Shown in pieces: positions 52,626 through 60,761 of a stretch of DNA of 64,000 bases. The stretch covers positions 36,190-100,189 of the forward strand of contig SYLX01000208.1 of assembly GCA_005808505.1 (NCBI GenBank), read 5' to 3'. The DNA is from Bdellovibrionales bacterium. GTDB taxonomy: Bacteria; Bdellovibrionota; Bdellovibrionia; Bdellovibrionales; JAMPXM01. Each line of letters starts with the position of its first letter. Position 1 is the first letter of the stretch. Made by a program: the position numbers and the translations under genes. Under the pieces are notes generated by a model. The model worked only from the letters and a program-made list of their open reading frames with translations, was not told where the DNA came from and made no database searches.

Positions 52626-53360
52626 TTATTTTAGAGATTTGATGAAAGCGATCAAGGCATCGAGTTCAGTATCGCTGAGGGCCTTTGATCCGTAGGGCGG
52701 CATCACTCCGACCGGATAACTTTCGTTGATCACTCGGTTAGGGTCGCGTATGGCTTCGCGAAGGTACTCCTCTGTTGCTTGAATTTTCTTGCCGCCGTCA
52801 ACGACCCGCATTTGGTTGAAGACGCCTTTTAGGGTTGGTCCGACCATCCGAGTACCGTCGATGCTGTGGCAACCGATACAAGCTTTGGACTGGTAAAGAC
52901 TTGCACCCATCTTCACCTGCGCATCGTCCGGCGCTTTCGCGGAAGCTTTCGTGTCTCTAGCGTTGTTGAGTTGCGATGGAGCTGCTGAATTAAGGGAAAT
53001 CAGTTTGACATCTGGAGCTTCTCTTAGCGCTTTAGGATCAGGCGCAGAAATCTTGCGCATCTTGCCGTCGAAGACTTGTTTCTCGTTATCCAGGGTGAAT
53101 TGGGTTGGTCCTTTTGAGCCGGTGATTTGGAAGCCCGGTGGGATCAGTCGGTATTCCAACTTAATCGTCGTATCAGTTTTCTTGTAGCCAGCAGCTTCTA
53201 AGGTCGGCGCTAAAATCAGACTGTCGGCGTATTGGGTAACGACCATCGTGTAGGCGCGAACCATCTCTTGGAAGACTGCCTTCTCATCGCTGCTGCTCGA
53301 TGCCTGATACGGGACTAACAGACTAAATAGGAAGAAGATCGTGATGGGTCGCTTGAGCAT
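52626..53360 (-). CDS. Exported mono-haem cytochrome c
   Basis: I take the ATG at 53360 (MLKRPITIFFLFSLLVPYQA), with GGAAA before it. The frame is open upstream through a palindromic repeat, but that part is unlikely to be translated. A signal peptide comes first. An N-terminal region of about 120 residues (helix FQEMVRAYTMVVTQYADSL, then strands) precedes a class I cytochrome c domain: GASLYQSKACIGCHSIDGTR (CxxCH), GPTLKGVF and a distal Met in GVMPPYGSKALSDTELDALI. It would carry electrons in the periplasm. The partner is unknown; the N-terminal domain is unusual. Confidence 0.88.
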   Translation of the reverse strand: MLKRPITIFFLFSLLVPYQASSSSDEKAVFQEMVRAYTMVVTQYADSLILAPTLEAAGYKKTDTTIKLEYRLIPPGFQITGSKGPTQFTLDNEKQVFDGKMRKISAPDPKALREAPDVKLISLNSAAPSQLNNARDTKASAKAPDDAQVKMGASLYQSKACIGCHSIDGTRMVGPTLKGVFNQMRVVDGGKKIQATEEYLREAIRDPNRVINESYPVGVMPPYGSKALSDTELDALIAFIKSLK

Positions 53361-53382
53361 GTCGATTTCCATTCTGAAAGGG

Positions 53383-53445
53383 GATGAGGTACCAGTTTCC
53401 TTTTGCAGAAGCGGCGCTTCTGCAAAAGGAAACTGGTACCTCATC
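53383..53445. repeat. Perfect 63-bp palindromic repeat, copy 1
   Basis: Two 30-base arms pair without mismatch around a 3-base loop (GGC, 53413-53415). The core GGTACCAGTTTCC...GGAAACTGGTACC is shared with a second copy at 54134-54186. It lies just upstream of the cytochrome c gene and supplies the stop codon of the hydrolase gene at 53441. Such extragenic palindromes resemble REP/MITE-type elements; no transposase is in the window. Confidence 0.85.
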
Positions 53446-54124
53446 TCACTGCGCCGCGCTTTTCGGGGTTGCCTCTCGCTTCTGAGGAAAGCGGCGGCTC
53501 CTCGGTGAGCCAATCCAAGTTCAATCCGCGACCGTTGCGTTTTCTTACCAAACTCATGTGTAGGCACATTGCTGTTGCGCAGCCTCGTTCCTCGTAAGCT
53601 TTCTTTGTTTTACATTTCGCGATGATGGAATCGGCATTTCGAGAGAGCAGCTTGGTCTCTGGATTAACGGCATACCAACAGTCGGTGCTGAGTTTCTCTT
53701 GCAGCTCGTTGGATGGTGCGAAGCCATCCAGCGCCACCAATTTGATTTTTCTTGTGTCCTTGATGAGGCCGGCAAGGCGATTCGAGAGCGCAGAACCCGA
53801 GGAGTGGCCCGCTAGGATGTAGCGTTTTTCCGGATGGGCGTTGATCTCGTCGGCGAGTGCCTTGAGTTGAGCTTCACCTTTCTGCACGGCGCTTTTCGCG
53901 CTTGAGTCCGCTCCGACCGGATAGCCTTGGCCTCGAAAGATATATGACTTACCTTTCGGAGCTTTCTTGGCTGCTTCTTCCCATTCTTTCATCTGCGCGT
54001 CTGTAGCGCCTGCGCCGCCGAAGAAGATGACTTCTGGAAGGCTTTTTGAATTTGCAAAAACTGACGATGGAAGCGCTGCGAACAACAAGCTGACTGAGAA
54101 AAGCAGTGGTGAAAATAGATTCAT
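53441..54124 (-). CDS. Exported alpha/beta-hydrolase-like protein
   Basis: The ATG at 54124 has GGGAG six to seven bases before it and begins a signal peptide (MNLFSPLLFSVSLLFAALPS, ending VFA). The open frame extends upstream into the palindromic repeat, where no real start is likely. The body shows VIFFGGAGATDAQMKEWEEA (oxyanion-loop like), then AGHSSGSALSNRL, a nucleophile elbow of GHSSG type. LVALDGFAPSN has a late acid and CLHMSLVRK a candidate histidine. Four cysteines follow the core. It is a hydrolase of unknown substrate. The stop codon lies inside palindrome copy 1, so the C-terminus may have been changed by repeat insertion. Confidence 0.75.
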   Translation of the reverse strand: MNLFSPLLFSVSLLFAALPSSVFANSKSLPEVIFFGGAGATDAQMKEWEEAAKKAPKGKSYIFRGQGYPVGADSSAKSAVQKGEAQLKALADEINAHPEKRYILAGHSSGSALSNRLAGLIKDTRKIKLVALDGFAPSNELQEKLSTDCWYAVNPETKLLSRNADSIIAKCKTKKAYEERGCATAMCLHMSLVRKRNGRGLNLDWLTEEPPLSSEARGNPEKRGAVR

Positions 54125-54133
54125 ACAGCTCCC

Positions 54134-54186
54134 GGTACCAGTTTCCCTTTGCAGAAGCGGCGCTTCTGCATAGGGAAACTGGTACC
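54134..54186. repeat. Palindromic repeat, copy 2
   Basis: Two 25-base arms with one mismatch surround the loop GGC. One stem pair differs from copy 1 in both partners (T-A there, C-G here), a compensatory change that keeps the fold. It sits in the leader of the hydrolase gene, immediately before its GGGAG, and just after the stop of the DUF2087 regulator gene. Confidence 0.8.
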
Positions 54187-54189
54187 CCT

Positions 54190-54651
54190 TCACGCATTCC
54201 ACGACGCCACTTTGTACTTACCCGAGTTCCGGACCATTAACTTATTGATGATGAACTCTCTTCTGATTGTGCAAACGTCCGGATGATAAGTCGAGATGAA
54301 GTTGTTGATCTCTTTCTCTGAGTAAACTCTGTTTGGCTCAAGCATCGAAACAAGATGGCGGAGGACGAGCTCGCGTTTTGACCGCATCGTCGGAATAGAC
54401 TTGAGCTTTCCACCGTCGAAAAAGGACTTCACGACTTTTTCTTGTGGGCTCTTAGCCGCGTTCATATTCGAATGTTTTTCGAGAAAACGCATGAGTTGCG
54501 CATGAGAAACGCGCCAGTCTTTTCCGATCTTGTAGCCTTCCATTTCTCCGGCTTGGAGTTTTCGTGCGATGACCTGTTGGTTCATCTTTAAAATGTCCGC
54601 AACTTCGGAGGCCGTATAAAATTTGAGATCAGCAGCTAGTTCGTTTGCCAT
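54190..54651 (-). CDS. HTH (excisionase-type) and DUF2087 regulator
   Basis: ATG 54651 gives MANELAADLKFYTASEVADI and then LKMNQQVIARKLQAGEMEGY, a complete helix_turn_helix_17 (excisionase/MerR-like) domain ending with IGKDWRVSHAQLMRFLEK. The C-terminal ~70 residues match DUF2087: SIPTMRSKRELVLRHLVSML, VYSEKEINNFISTYHPDV and TIRREFIINKLMVR. Such proteins are DNA-binding regulators of unknown targets. No strong ribosome site is visible. An in-frame TTG upstream (54744) is less likely. The palindromic repeat lies just beyond its stop. Confidence 0.85.
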   Translation of the reverse strand: MANELAADLKFYTASEVADILKMNQQVIARKLQAGEMEGYKIGKDWRVSHAQLMRFLEKHSNMNAAKSPQEKVVKSFFDGGKLKSIPTMRSKRELVLRHLVSMLEPNRVYSEKEINNFISTYHPDVCTIRREFIINKLMVRNSGKYKVASWNA

Positions 54652-55133
54652 GTTCGGGACTTTAAATGATCTTGAGTCGAAGGCAAGCAGTATTAAGGAC
54701 TTTACGGTATGCACCGGTACTTTGATCGATTGGAAGCGCCGCAAACGTGTGCTTACGTGCTAGGGGTTGAGGAGAAGGCTCGCGCCTGCTCCAAGCCAGC
54801 TCCGGGTGCTGACGAGTCTGCAGTGAGTTGCACCGTTGCTCACGGCGGCGCCTTCCGCGCCGCATCCCGCAAAGGTGCCAGGCACCACATCGGGCGCTAC
54901 ATCCAGCTTCCATCGAAAGCTGGTTCACGTGACCGTAACTTTTTTCCTTTTCTCCGCTAGTGAGCGCGAAACTGTGTTGATTCGTCCTGTTATCGAAAAC
55001 GCGAAAGCGTTTACAGAGGTTGAGCGATAAACCTGTACCGTACGAGCGACCGTCGGTTCGTCGTTACGTGGGTATTCAGTTTCTGAAGATCTAGTCGAAG
55101 TAAAAAAGCGATTTGAAAGGTAGGAGTTTATTC
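54652..55133. other. Divergent intergenic region with a repeat copy
   Basis: These 482 bases lie between a minus-strand regulator and a plus-strand lipoprotein gene. They contain repeat copy 54862-54886. Short frames (54662-54928 minus, 54709-54960 plus) are Arg/Ala-rich and lack ribosome sites. The TAGGAG at 55120-55125 belongs to the lipoprotein gene. Confidence 0.4.
54862..54886 (+). repeat. GGTGCCAGGCACC dispersed repeat, copy 1
   Basis: GCATCCCGCAAAGGTGCCAG followed by GCACC. The central GGTGCCAGGCACC is a perfect dyad. The same sequence recurs at 55559, 56114 and 63463 in the same orientation. Confidence 0.8.
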
Positions 55134-55547
55134 ATGATGAAAACACTTAAGACTCTCGTTGTTGTTGGCGCGGCAATCGGTTTTGCGGCTTGCTCGAGCA
55201 AGCCGAAGTCGGAAGCTCCGAAAGAGCAAACTGCTGCTGAGCGAGCAGCGGCTGGACTTCAGGCCGAACAGACTAGCTATGTCCAGCGGACCGAGGCTCG
55301 GGTAGCGCAACTCGGTCAAATGGTTACTGACTTGCGCGCAAAGGCTGCAACTGCAGAAAAGCCGCAAAACAAAAAAATTGAGAACGCAGCTGAAGACCTC
55401 TCGACGTTGCTGGGTGATGTTCGTAAGTCGCTCGACGAAGTGAAAACGGCGTCTGGTGACAGCTGGATCGCATACAAGCGCGATGTTGAAAAGGCGATGA
55501 GCCGCGCAGAGATTCAGTACTCGAACTCGATTTCGCTTTTGCAGTAA
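55134..55547 (+). CDS. Coiled-coil lipoprotein
   Basis: TAGGAG lies eight bases before ATG 55134 (a frame start 21 bases earlier is spurious). The short signal ends GFAACSSKPKSE, a normal lipobox (Cys17 or 18). The mature part of about 118 residues is almost purely helical: TAAERAAAGLQAEQTSYVQR, ARVAQLGQMVTDLRAKAATA and AAEDLSTLLGDVRKSLDEVK, in coiled-coil heptads. No cysteine follows the lipobox. It could be an envelope-spacing or peptidoglycan-tethered lipoprotein. No family is recognised. A palindromic repeat follows the stop by 15 bases. Confidence 0.8.
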   Translation: MMKTLKTLVVVGAAIGFAACSSKPKSEAPKEQTAAERAAAGLQAEQTSYVQRTEARVAQLGQMVTDLRAKAATAEKPQNKKIENAAEDLSTLLGDVRKSLDEVKTASGDSWIAYKRDVEKAMSRAEIQYSNSISLLQ

Positions 55548-55558
55548 GTAGCTGCGCT

Positions 55559-55592
55559 GCATCCCGGAAAGGTGCCAGGCACCTTTCCGGGG
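55559..55592 (+). repeat. GGTGCCAGGCACC repeat, copy 2
   Basis: In this copy the palindrome extends to 14-base arms around a single base (55563-55591). It lies just after the lipoprotein stop and before the next gene. It could act as a transcription terminator or mRNA-stabilising hairpin, although there is no T-run. Confidence 0.8.
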
Positions 55593-55629
55593 GTTTGACG
55601 TGATCTTGAGCAGCGAGCATCCTGTCAGG

Positions 55630-56097
55630 ATGTTCAAACTAATTCTCGCGCTGGCTGCTGTTTCGATCCTGTCGTTCTTTATCTGGCATTCCAATCCCCG
55701 CACGCAGACCGAAGCGATTGCGGATCATCCTTATCTCAATAGTTGTTACGTCCTGAAACGGGCCCGGGTTCTCGAGAGGAGTAACGTCGAGCCATCTGGA
55801 GTTGACTGCAATCTGTTGCCACTCGGATGCGTGGCGTGGTTCGCAAAGGGTGGTGGTGTTATCTTAGAGACTCGATCAGTCGAAGCTGGGGCCGTTTTTC
55901 GTCTAGCTCAAGTTGTTCGGTTTTCTCCCGGTGCGACCGCAGCGTCTGACTACTACTTTTTTAAGCCTGTGAAAGATGAGAAATTAGATTCCTTCTACTA
56001 CACGGAACTCCCGGGGTGCGTTGCTAAGCAGACCACTCGCGCCGAGTTCATCTGCCTCAAGGACGATCCGTCCCTCAAGGAAGTACAATGTGATTAG
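55630..56097 (+). CDS. Exported or anchored protein, unknown
   Basis: ATG 55630 opens a hydrophobic N-terminus (MFKLILALAAVSILSFFIW); GTG 55600 is also possible. The exported part of about 135 residues has cysteines in LNSCYVLKRARVLE, GVDCNLLPLGCVAWF, LPGCVAKQ, FICLKD and VQCD. Two short conserved-looking segments are EAGAVFRLAQVVRFSPG and YYFFKPVKDEK. No family is known. Repeat copies lie on both sides (55559 and 56114). Confidence 0.65.
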   Translation: MFKLILALAAVSILSFFIWHSNPRTQTEAIADHPYLNSCYVLKRARVLERSNVEPSGVDCNLLPLGCVAWFAKGGGVILETRSVEAGAVFRLAQVVRFSPGATAASDYYFFKPVKDEKLDSFYYTELPGCVAKQTTRAEFICLKDDPSLKEVQCD

Positions 56098-56113
56098 TGC
56101 ATCGAGGCGCACT

Positions 56114-56142
56114 GCATCCCGCAAAGGTGCCAGGCACCTTTT
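56114..56142 (+). repeat. GGTGCCAGGCACC repeat, copy 3
   Basis: GCATCCCGCAAAGGTGCCAG followed by GCACCTTTT. AAAGGTGCC and GGCACCTTT form a 9-bp dyad around one base. Its end overlaps the stop codon of the minus-strand response regulator at 56141. Confidence 0.8.
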
Positions 56143-56710
56143 AGCAGCGCTGAAGCCGGATCCCGTATCCGTGTACATTTTCGATTTTGAGATCAACGGG
56201 GAGCTTCTGGCGGAGCGAAGAGAGGTGCACGTCAACCGTGCGGCTCTTTGCGCCGACGCCTGGGAGAATGTCTTGAGCTATTTCAGTTTTCGCGGTGACG
56301 GCAGACAAATTCTTTAAAAGTCGCACGAATATGAAGAGCTCGGTTTTTGAGAGTGGAATCTCAATTTCCGAGTAGAGGCCAGGTTCAGTCGAAAGGACCA
56401 AACCCGCCCTTCTGAACACGGCCGTACGCCTCGCCTGTTTTTCATTCGCAGACATCGCGCCATTTAAGACGAGGTCTGCTCCAGCGTTCAGGAGCGAAGC
56501 TTGGAGGGGAGGGATAAGTGGCGTGGTGGATTCAAAAACCAGCGTCCGCGGGGTTGCCATAGCTAGACCAGCGACCTGCAGCAGAAGCGAATGAACAGAG
56601 TTTCGATGAGCGAGCTTTAATGCGTAAGCGATGTTCTCTGTCTTCAGCCCCGACGTCTCAACGAAGCTTCGATCATCATATTTGCGAGCAGCATTTTCTT
56701 GGCCAGACAA
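56141..56710 (-). CDS. OmpR-type response regulator with degenerate receiver
   Basis: The start is unclear: TTG at 56710 is the first candidate, and the frame stays open upstream for about 21 more codons without ATG or GTG. The C-terminal ~70 residues are a winged helix of OmpR type (LSKTELFIFVRLLKNLSAVT, RTVDVHLSSLRQKL, VHGYGIRLQ). The N-terminal part ends ASLLNAGADLVLNGAMSANE, which matches the end of a receiver domain (aGADDYl.KPf). The expected phospho-Asp region reads HSLLLQVAGLAM with no Asp, and the conserved Lys is replaced. It is likely a phosphorylation-independent regulator. The repeat at 56114 overlaps its stop. Confidence 0.75.
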   Translation of the reverse strand: MSGQENAARKYDDRSFVETSGLKTENIAYALKLAHRNSVHSLLLQVAGLAMATPRTLVFESTTPLIPPLQASLLNAGADLVLNGAMSANEKQARRTAVFRRAGLVLSTEPGLYSEIEIPLSKTELFIFVRLLKNLSAVTAKTEIAQDILPGVGAKSRTVDVHLSSLRQKLPVDLKIENVHGYGIRLQRC

Positions 56711-56925
56711 AGGCGAACCTCGATGTTCGAATAAAATTCCGGTCGAGAAAGCTCCTAAAAGTAAAGCGTGGAGCTAGATTCAGGATACACATGCGCTCTC
56801 AAGGGCAAAACACCGCCGTCATCAAACTGTTCCTCCGAAAATTTGGATCGAGCGCGGCAGCGGCCCAGCCTCGCGTTGACGTTCAATGCGGATGACTTAC
56901 GATTTAGAGAGCGAGGGAGTCACGC

Positions 56926-58446
56926 GTGAAAAATCTATTTTCCGATATGAATTTCGAGCACAGCCGTATTCAAGTCCTTCCGGATGAATCGGAGCGCGTG
57001 GTTGAGTACGCTGGACAATTCGTCTACCGCGGATGCGAGTTTGAATTGTATTACTCGACATCTTGGGATCTCGGAGGAGAGATCACAGACTTCGAGACGA
57101 TCGGAGTCGATAGCGAATATTCAATCACGTTGAGAAATGAACTATCGCTTTTGCCGATGACCGCAAAAGATTTTCGTCTGGACTTGGGATATTCCATCGA
57201 TCTTGCTCTTGAAGGCGATCGCGCGCTGGTATTCACGTCGCGGCGAGGCTATTTCGACCAGACCAAGTTTGCTGATGAATTTGCGGAACTCTTAGATACG
57301 TTTTTGCTCGTCTTTCAAAAAGCACTTTTTAGAAGTCAGGGCTACCGTAAGCTCGTCGCGTGGGCCGAAGCACAAATGACGGATAAAACTTCGCCCGAAG
57401 AAGCTTTGAACATTTGGCGGCAGAACTTCCAATCTTCGCCATTTGCAGAATTGAAGGTGCCTTGGCTCCTGACTCAGGTTCTCGATTCTTTGCGGAATGA
57501 GATCTTCGGAGCAGGGCTGCTCGAGCATCTGTTAGCGGATCCAACTATCTACGAAATTCAAATCAATAGCCCGAAAAATATTTGGATTGAAGCGAGTGGA
57601 GTACTGGGTCGAACGCAACTTGCGTTTGCCGATCACGCATCAATGGAAAAAGCGCTGATTCGTCTCAAAAACAAATACGGGATACTCGAACTCAAAAAAG
57701 ACGAATCGCATGCACCGACGCTTTTCCTCGAATTGCGGAACGAACGAGTTGGCACGTATGTGCATTTTGATGCTGGTACCCCATTCGAGTCGGCCGTTAT
57801 CATGGTGTCGCCTCTAGCTCGCAGACGGGTTTCTCTCAGTCAAATGCTAGAGTGGAGAATGTTCGATGAGAGAGGTCTCGCACTCATCAAAAAGGTAATC
57901 CGCGAAGAGAAATCGATTCTCGTTTCAGGAAAGTTGGGCAGCGGTCGTTCAACTGTTGTAGGCGCGATGTCGCTTGAAGCGAAAGAGGTTTGGGCTCATC
58001 GCCGTTGCTTACACATAGATGCCTCACCCTATGACTCGTTCGAGAATGATGATGAGAATTACGTTTTCCGCCCATTCGTCGATTGGATGACCGAAGATGC
58101 ACGAGCCTCTGTCCTCAAGTCGATGGCCGCAGTACGCCCTGACATTGCGGTCATCGACGAAGCTCGTGAAGAAGAACTCCAGAAGTTATCGCGGTCGATC
58201 GTTTCCGCAAACGTTCTTAGTTTCATTGGTGTGACGGCCGAGTCGATCGAAGCTTTGCCGCAAAACTCCGATATCGCCCTCGTACTCGAAACTCGCAGAC
58301 TTGCTGATGGCACCCGAAAGGTTGTGAAGTTTTCTTCGGCGAGCAAGGACGGCACTGTCAAGGTTCTCGGCGAGTTCCGCGAGAACTCAGTCAATTCCGA
58401 TCAGAGGATTATCGGAGACTGGCATTGGACTGAAGTTGAGTCGTGA
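56926..58446 (+). CDS. CpaF/TadA-like secretion ATPase with altered Walker A
   Basis: 506 residues without signal peptide. The first ~135 residues form a domain of their own (ELYYSTSWDLGGEITDFETI, then strand pairs and a helix) that I do not recognise. The remainder follows CpaF: LLADPTIYEIQINSPKNIWI (the '..DptVtEI.VN' segment), VISVSPLARRR-like strands, then the P-loop GKLGSGRST at 335-343. There the invariant Lys is Arg341. The Walker B region is VRPDIAVIDEAREEE. CpaF ATPases drive Tad pilus or type II-like machines. The K-to-R change suggests weak or absent ATP hydrolysis. No Tad or pilus genes are in the window. Confidence 0.8.
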   Translation: MKNLFSDMNFEHSRIQVLPDESERVVEYAGQFVYRGCEFELYYSTSWDLGGEITDFETIGVDSEYSITLRNELSLLPMTAKDFRLDLGYSIDLALEGDRALVFTSRRGYFDQTKFADEFAELLDTFLLVFQKALFRSQGYRKLVAWAEAQMTDKTSPEEALNIWRQNFQSSPFAELKVPWLLTQVLDSLRNEIFGAGLLEHLLADPTIYEIQINSPKNIWIEASGVLGRTQLAFADHASMEKALIRLKNKYGILELKKDESHAPTLFLELRNERVGTYVHFDAGTPFESAVIMVSPLARRRVSLSQMLEWRMFDERGLALIKKVIREEKSILVSGKLGSGRSTVVGAMSLEAKEVWAHRRCLHIDASPYDSFENDDENYVFRPFVDWMTEDARASVLKSMAAVRPDIAVIDEAREEELQKLSRSIVSANVLSFIGVTAESIEALPQNSDIALVLETRRLADGTRKVVKFSSASKDGTVKVLGEFRENSVNSDQRIIGDWHWTEVES

Positions 58447-58597
58447 GGAGTCCGGTTGAGCCCGCAGCACGAGACATTAGTCGAGACTGGCGGTCGACCC
58501 AGAGAATTCTCGCAAAAAAACTGCGAGTACAGTTAGTCATGAACTCCAGAACCCGTTAAAGCCCGCCGATTTACTCTAGTAAGTCGAGGCTTCTACT

Positions 58598-60517
58598 ATG
58601 TATTTCATCCGATCCTTCATCCTATGCTCGACATTGCTTATGGCCTCGCGTGCGGGCGCCTTTACGCAGAATTTTAAGGTCTCCGCTCCGAGCAATTGGG
58701 AACTGATTGAGAAGCATGAAGCGGGAGCCACCTATCGAAATCGGAAAGCATCATCTCCCGAAACGATAGTCCTATCGAAATTTGAAGCTCGCGCACCAAC
58801 TTCGCTGATCTACGAGCGGATCGCTCACTCGATCCGTGGAATTGAAGCCGTCCGTAATCAAGCGCTGCGACATCTTGGACTGCGGGATTATTCGATCCTC
58901 AGTGTTGAAGCCAAAAATCAAAAGCGTAACGCAAGTCGGACAGCTCTCATCTTTGAGGCAAAAGCCATCGGCGTCAGCGGCGAAGAATTGCAAATTGTAG
59001 AAAGACAATTTGTTCAGGGGAAAACGATCTTCCAGATTGTTTACGTCGAGGCTTCGGTAGCCCTTCGGAATCGCGAACGCGTTGAGCAGACACTCAACAA
59101 TTTCCAACCGATTTTTTCCGCAGATCGCATTCCAGCTGCGTCGGAAATGGTCAACGCCAACTCTGGCATGTCGATCGAGCCGAAGATGCCGGCAAGTGAA
59201 GCGTTCGTTCTTTTACCTCCGGTCAATAGTCCGAAACTCAGCGCTACCTGCGCAGAGATTTCTGAACAGTATAAGCGTTCGAATGATGAACCACTTCGTC
59301 TTGATGGCGAACTGTTCAAGGGAATGGCGGCTGGTTGTAAGGACTTTGTTGCTGAGAAAGTAAGTTGGAAGTCACTCAAGAGTCTTATGGACAATTGGGT
59401 AAATCCGACGAAAGTGGCTTCCGACCTGGGGGCGCAGGTCGGCATGTTCGTCGCGAAGAAAATGGGAGTTACAATTCCCGAAGCGTATGATCAAAGTTCG
59501 TCCGCGGTTGCGGTTGCACTAGCAGACTTCACGAACAATCCTAAGGAGTACGGCGCTTCCGTATTTTCCAATCTCTATTCGCATCTCAGCAAGAGCGTCC
59601 CCGGAGTTCAATGTTGGAAAGCCGAAGAGATTGGGAAAGTCGTCTGTAAGTTTGCGTCTTTTCTGCTCCCGCTTGGTCTGCTCGCGAAAGTTGGTCATAA
59701 GGGCGCCCTTACGGCGGCAGAACTTGCGCAGATCAACCGATTCTCAAAAGAAGTTGCAACAGCGGTGGTAGGCAAGCGTGCGAGTGTCGGGTCAGACGAT
59801 GTTACGGTTGCGGCCGCTCGTATGGGCTCATTGCCCGCGCGCAAATTGACGGCGACAGAAAATGCAGCGGTCAATTCGGCCCTGCAACGTGCGGCAAAAA
59901 CCGATGTGGTAGTGACCGAGCAGTCACTGAAGAATTACATTTCATCAAAAGAAGCGAAAGAAACGATCGAAGTGCTTTGGTTTCCTCGCTCCTATAACGC
60001 GCGACAACCTGGCTTTGGTCATATGGGTGTGCGAGTTGACGACAAAATCTATCACATCAATCCTTCGGGTGTACATGTTGAGGATTACGTGAAGTACATG
60101 GGCGATCGATTTGCAAACGGGCACAATGCTTTCGGCCACGCTTTTAATTCCACACCCGGAGAGAAAGCTAAGATCGCTGAATATTTCGCGAAGAACAAAG
60201 ACCTGAAATTTCATCGTTATAAACAGAACTGCTCGGAAACGGTTTGCATGTCGCTGAATGAAGCTGGCATCGTGCGTCTTCCAAAGGCTTTGGCCCTTGA
60301 CCCCGCCGTAAGTTCACAGCTCATCAAACGCCTCGCTCGCCCTGGCCATCGGGCTGTTTACAGCCAAAGCGGATTCATCCCGCGAGAGATTACGAGAGAA
60401 AACTTGCTTCTGCGGACAGGCGTTGCGGGCCCGCTTGTCGGTGCGACGGCATTCACCGCGACGACCGCATCTGTGTTATTGCAGAATGCGCTCTACGAAA
60501 TGGAAGAAGATCGATAG
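58598..60517 (+). CDS. Secreted multidomain protein with permuted NlpC/P60-like domain
   Basis: 639 residues. Signal peptide about 1-21. An N-terminal domain (about 24-175) has FKVSAPSNWELIEKHEAGAT and FQIVYVEASVALRNRERVEQ, similar in pattern to PsbP-like domains. The middle (about 230-430) is helical with Cys pairs. It contains FLLPLGLLAKVGHKGALTAA, which resembles the linker region of polymorphic toxins. The C-terminal domain has His475 in GFGHMGVRVDDKIYHINPSG and Cys545 in RYKQNCSETVCMSLNEAGI. The His-before-Cys order marks a circularly permuted NlpC/P60 (papain-like) amidase fold. It should cleave peptide or amide bonds, perhaps in peptidoglycan. A final hydrophobic segment lies at about 610-628. 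Confidence 0.8.
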   Translation: MYFIRSFILCSTLLMASRAGAFTQNFKVSAPSNWELIEKHEAGATYRNRKASSPETIVLSKFEARAPTSLIYERIAHSIRGIEAVRNQALRHLGLRDYSILSVEAKNQKRNASRTALIFEAKAIGVSGEELQIVERQFVQGKTIFQIVYVEASVALRNRERVEQTLNNFQPIFSADRIPAASEMVNANSGMSIEPKMPASEAFVLLPPVNSPKLSATCAEISEQYKRSNDEPLRLDGELFKGMAAGCKDFVAEKVSWKSLKSLMDNWVNPTKVASDLGAQVGMFVAKKMGVTIPEAYDQSSSAVAVALADFTNNPKEYGASVFSNLYSHLSKSVPGVQCWKAEEIGKVVCKFASFLLPLGLLAKVGHKGALTAAELAQINRFSKEVATAVVGKRASVGSDDVTVAAARMGSLPARKLTATENAAVNSALQRAAKTDVVVTEQSLKNYISSKEAKETIEVLWFPRSYNARQPGFGHMGVRVDDKIYHINPSGVHVEDYVKYMGDRFANGHNAFGHAFNSTPGEKAKIAEYFAKNKDLKFHRYKQNCSETVCMSLNEAGIVRLPKALALDPAVSSQLIKRLARPGHRAVYSQSGFIPREITRENLLLRTGVAGPLVGATAFTATTASVLLQNALYEMEEDR

Positions 60518-60761
60518 GGGACTACGACGATTAGCGCGGACCACGTCAAAGAGTTGAACAGCGAGAATCCTCGGTGTTGCTGTCTAAAATCTGCACGACA
60601 AATGTAGTAACTCCTCGCCGGTGCATTGGATTTCCGTCAAGCGCTTGTAAAGCGAGCCTTTGGGCATAAGGACTGCAGAATCCGCATTGTTGAATTCGGC
60701 ATCGCGAAAGCAAGTGAGTCCGCTTGTCGTGCGATCGTAAAGACTAAATCTGGAGAAAAAG

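Noticed and set aside
53361..53567. N-terminal extension of the cytochrome c frame through palindrome copy 1
   Set aside because: No ribosome site for the upstream start. The encoded segment comes from the palindrome, and the signal peptide starts at 53360.
54125..54202. N-terminal extension of the hydrolase frame through palindrome copy 2
   Set aside because: Reads the same palindrome-derived segment. GGGAG and the signal peptide support the start at 54124.
58509..58527. CTCGCA...TGCGAG hairpin as a terminator after the CpaF-like gene
   Set aside because: Only six base pairs, an A-rich loop and no T-run behind it.
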